A DNA stretch of 40,454 bases from Planctomycetota bacterium (GTDB lineage: Bacteria > Planctomycetota > PUPC01 > JACPCR01): contig JASLXP010001194.1 of assembly GCA_030740295.1 (NCBI GenBank), positions 1-40,454 on the forward strand, written 5' to 3'. Position numbers and translations under genes: made by a program. Numbering within the stretch: the stretch's first letter is position 1; the number at the start of each line of letters is the position of its first letter. The notes beneath the pieces were generated by a model that was not told the DNA's origin, did not search any database, and worked only from the letters and a program-made list of their open reading frames with translations. Below, one piece after another: positions 40,362 through 40,454 of the stretch.

Positions 40362-40454
40362 GTTGGCGGCCTTGGAATTCCATACAAGTCTTGGCACGGA
40401 TTTGGCACGGTTCTGCAAGTCGTTCTTGCTTCATGTTGCTCACTGTAGACTTAG
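40362..40454. other. Window tail with sigma-54-like TGGCAC repeat
   Basis: After the terminator the last 93 bases contain no gene. TTGGCACGG occurs in tandem at 40391-40399 and 40403-40410. Within it TGGCACGGATTTGGCA (40392-40407) has the GG-N10-GC spacing of a sigma-54 promoter, with one mismatch in the -12 block, and is nearly identical to the site at 7760. A downstream gene would lie outside the window. Confidence 0.3.

Overview
The window is bacterial chromosomal DNA, moderately GC-rich by eye, starting in a probably artefactual poly-C stretch (a contig edge) and ending just after a tRNA-Leu gene. No IS element, prophage, CRISPR array or rRNA was seen. The gene mix suggests an uncultured member of the Planctomycetota/Verrucomicrobiota/Lentisphaerota or a neighbouring phylum such as Hydrogenedentota or Sumerlaeota: a Gfo/Idh/MocA oxidoreductase, a sulfatase next to an FGE-fold protein, WG-repeat and DUF3352-like secreted proteins, a BatA/VWA cluster, a two-gene GspL/GspM pair, and hybrid kinase signalling. 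That placement is inference from content; there is no 16S or similar marker. Signal peptides, MurJ and secretion-system parts imply a double-membrane cell envelope.

Layout. 0.1-4.7 kb: a truncated secreted-type protein, an oxidoreductase (-), histidyl-tRNA synthetase (+) and a CNNM/CBS membrane protein (+). 4.8-11.2 kb: a Cys-Pro octapeptide-repeat protein (-), then plus-strand genes for a secreted jelly-roll protein, an AlkA-type DNA glycosylase, a secreted protein of unknown function, a WG-repeat protein and a GT4 glycosyltransferase. Two copies of a long palindromic repeat follow. 11.5-19 kb: gspL-gspM, a repeat-rich spacer, a MurJ flippase carrying a very large predicted periplasmic insertion, a CheR-TPR methyltransferase overlapping murJ, and a single-domain response regulator.

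19-27.7 kb: a compact minus-strand cluster of six genes, read from 27.7 to 19.1 kb: zinc-ribbon/coiled-coil membrane protein, TPR/HEAT protein, LolD-type ABC ATPase, membrane-anchored protein with two tandem ModA-like binding domains, BatA-like protein, and VWA/GATase-like membrane protein. No ABC permease is present. 27.9-34.3 kb: an HU/IHF protein with a long Pro/Ala/Ser tail and a good promoter, an FGE-fold protein lacking the catalytic Cys position, an acyl-CoA synthetase (-), a type I sulfatase and a secreted alpha/beta hydrolase. 34.4-40.2 kb: a secreted protein ending in a GspG-like pseudopilin domain (-), a PAS hybrid histidine kinase, a second membrane-anchored protein of the same broad kind, then tRNA-Leu(GAG) with a strong terminator.

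The observations I rank highest are the MurJ with tandem carbohydrate-binding-like domains in its last periplasmic loop, the six-gene ABC/binding-protein/VWA cluster without a permease, the fusion of a secreted domain to a GspG-type pseudopilin C-terminus, and the cysteine-every-eight-residues polyproline protein.
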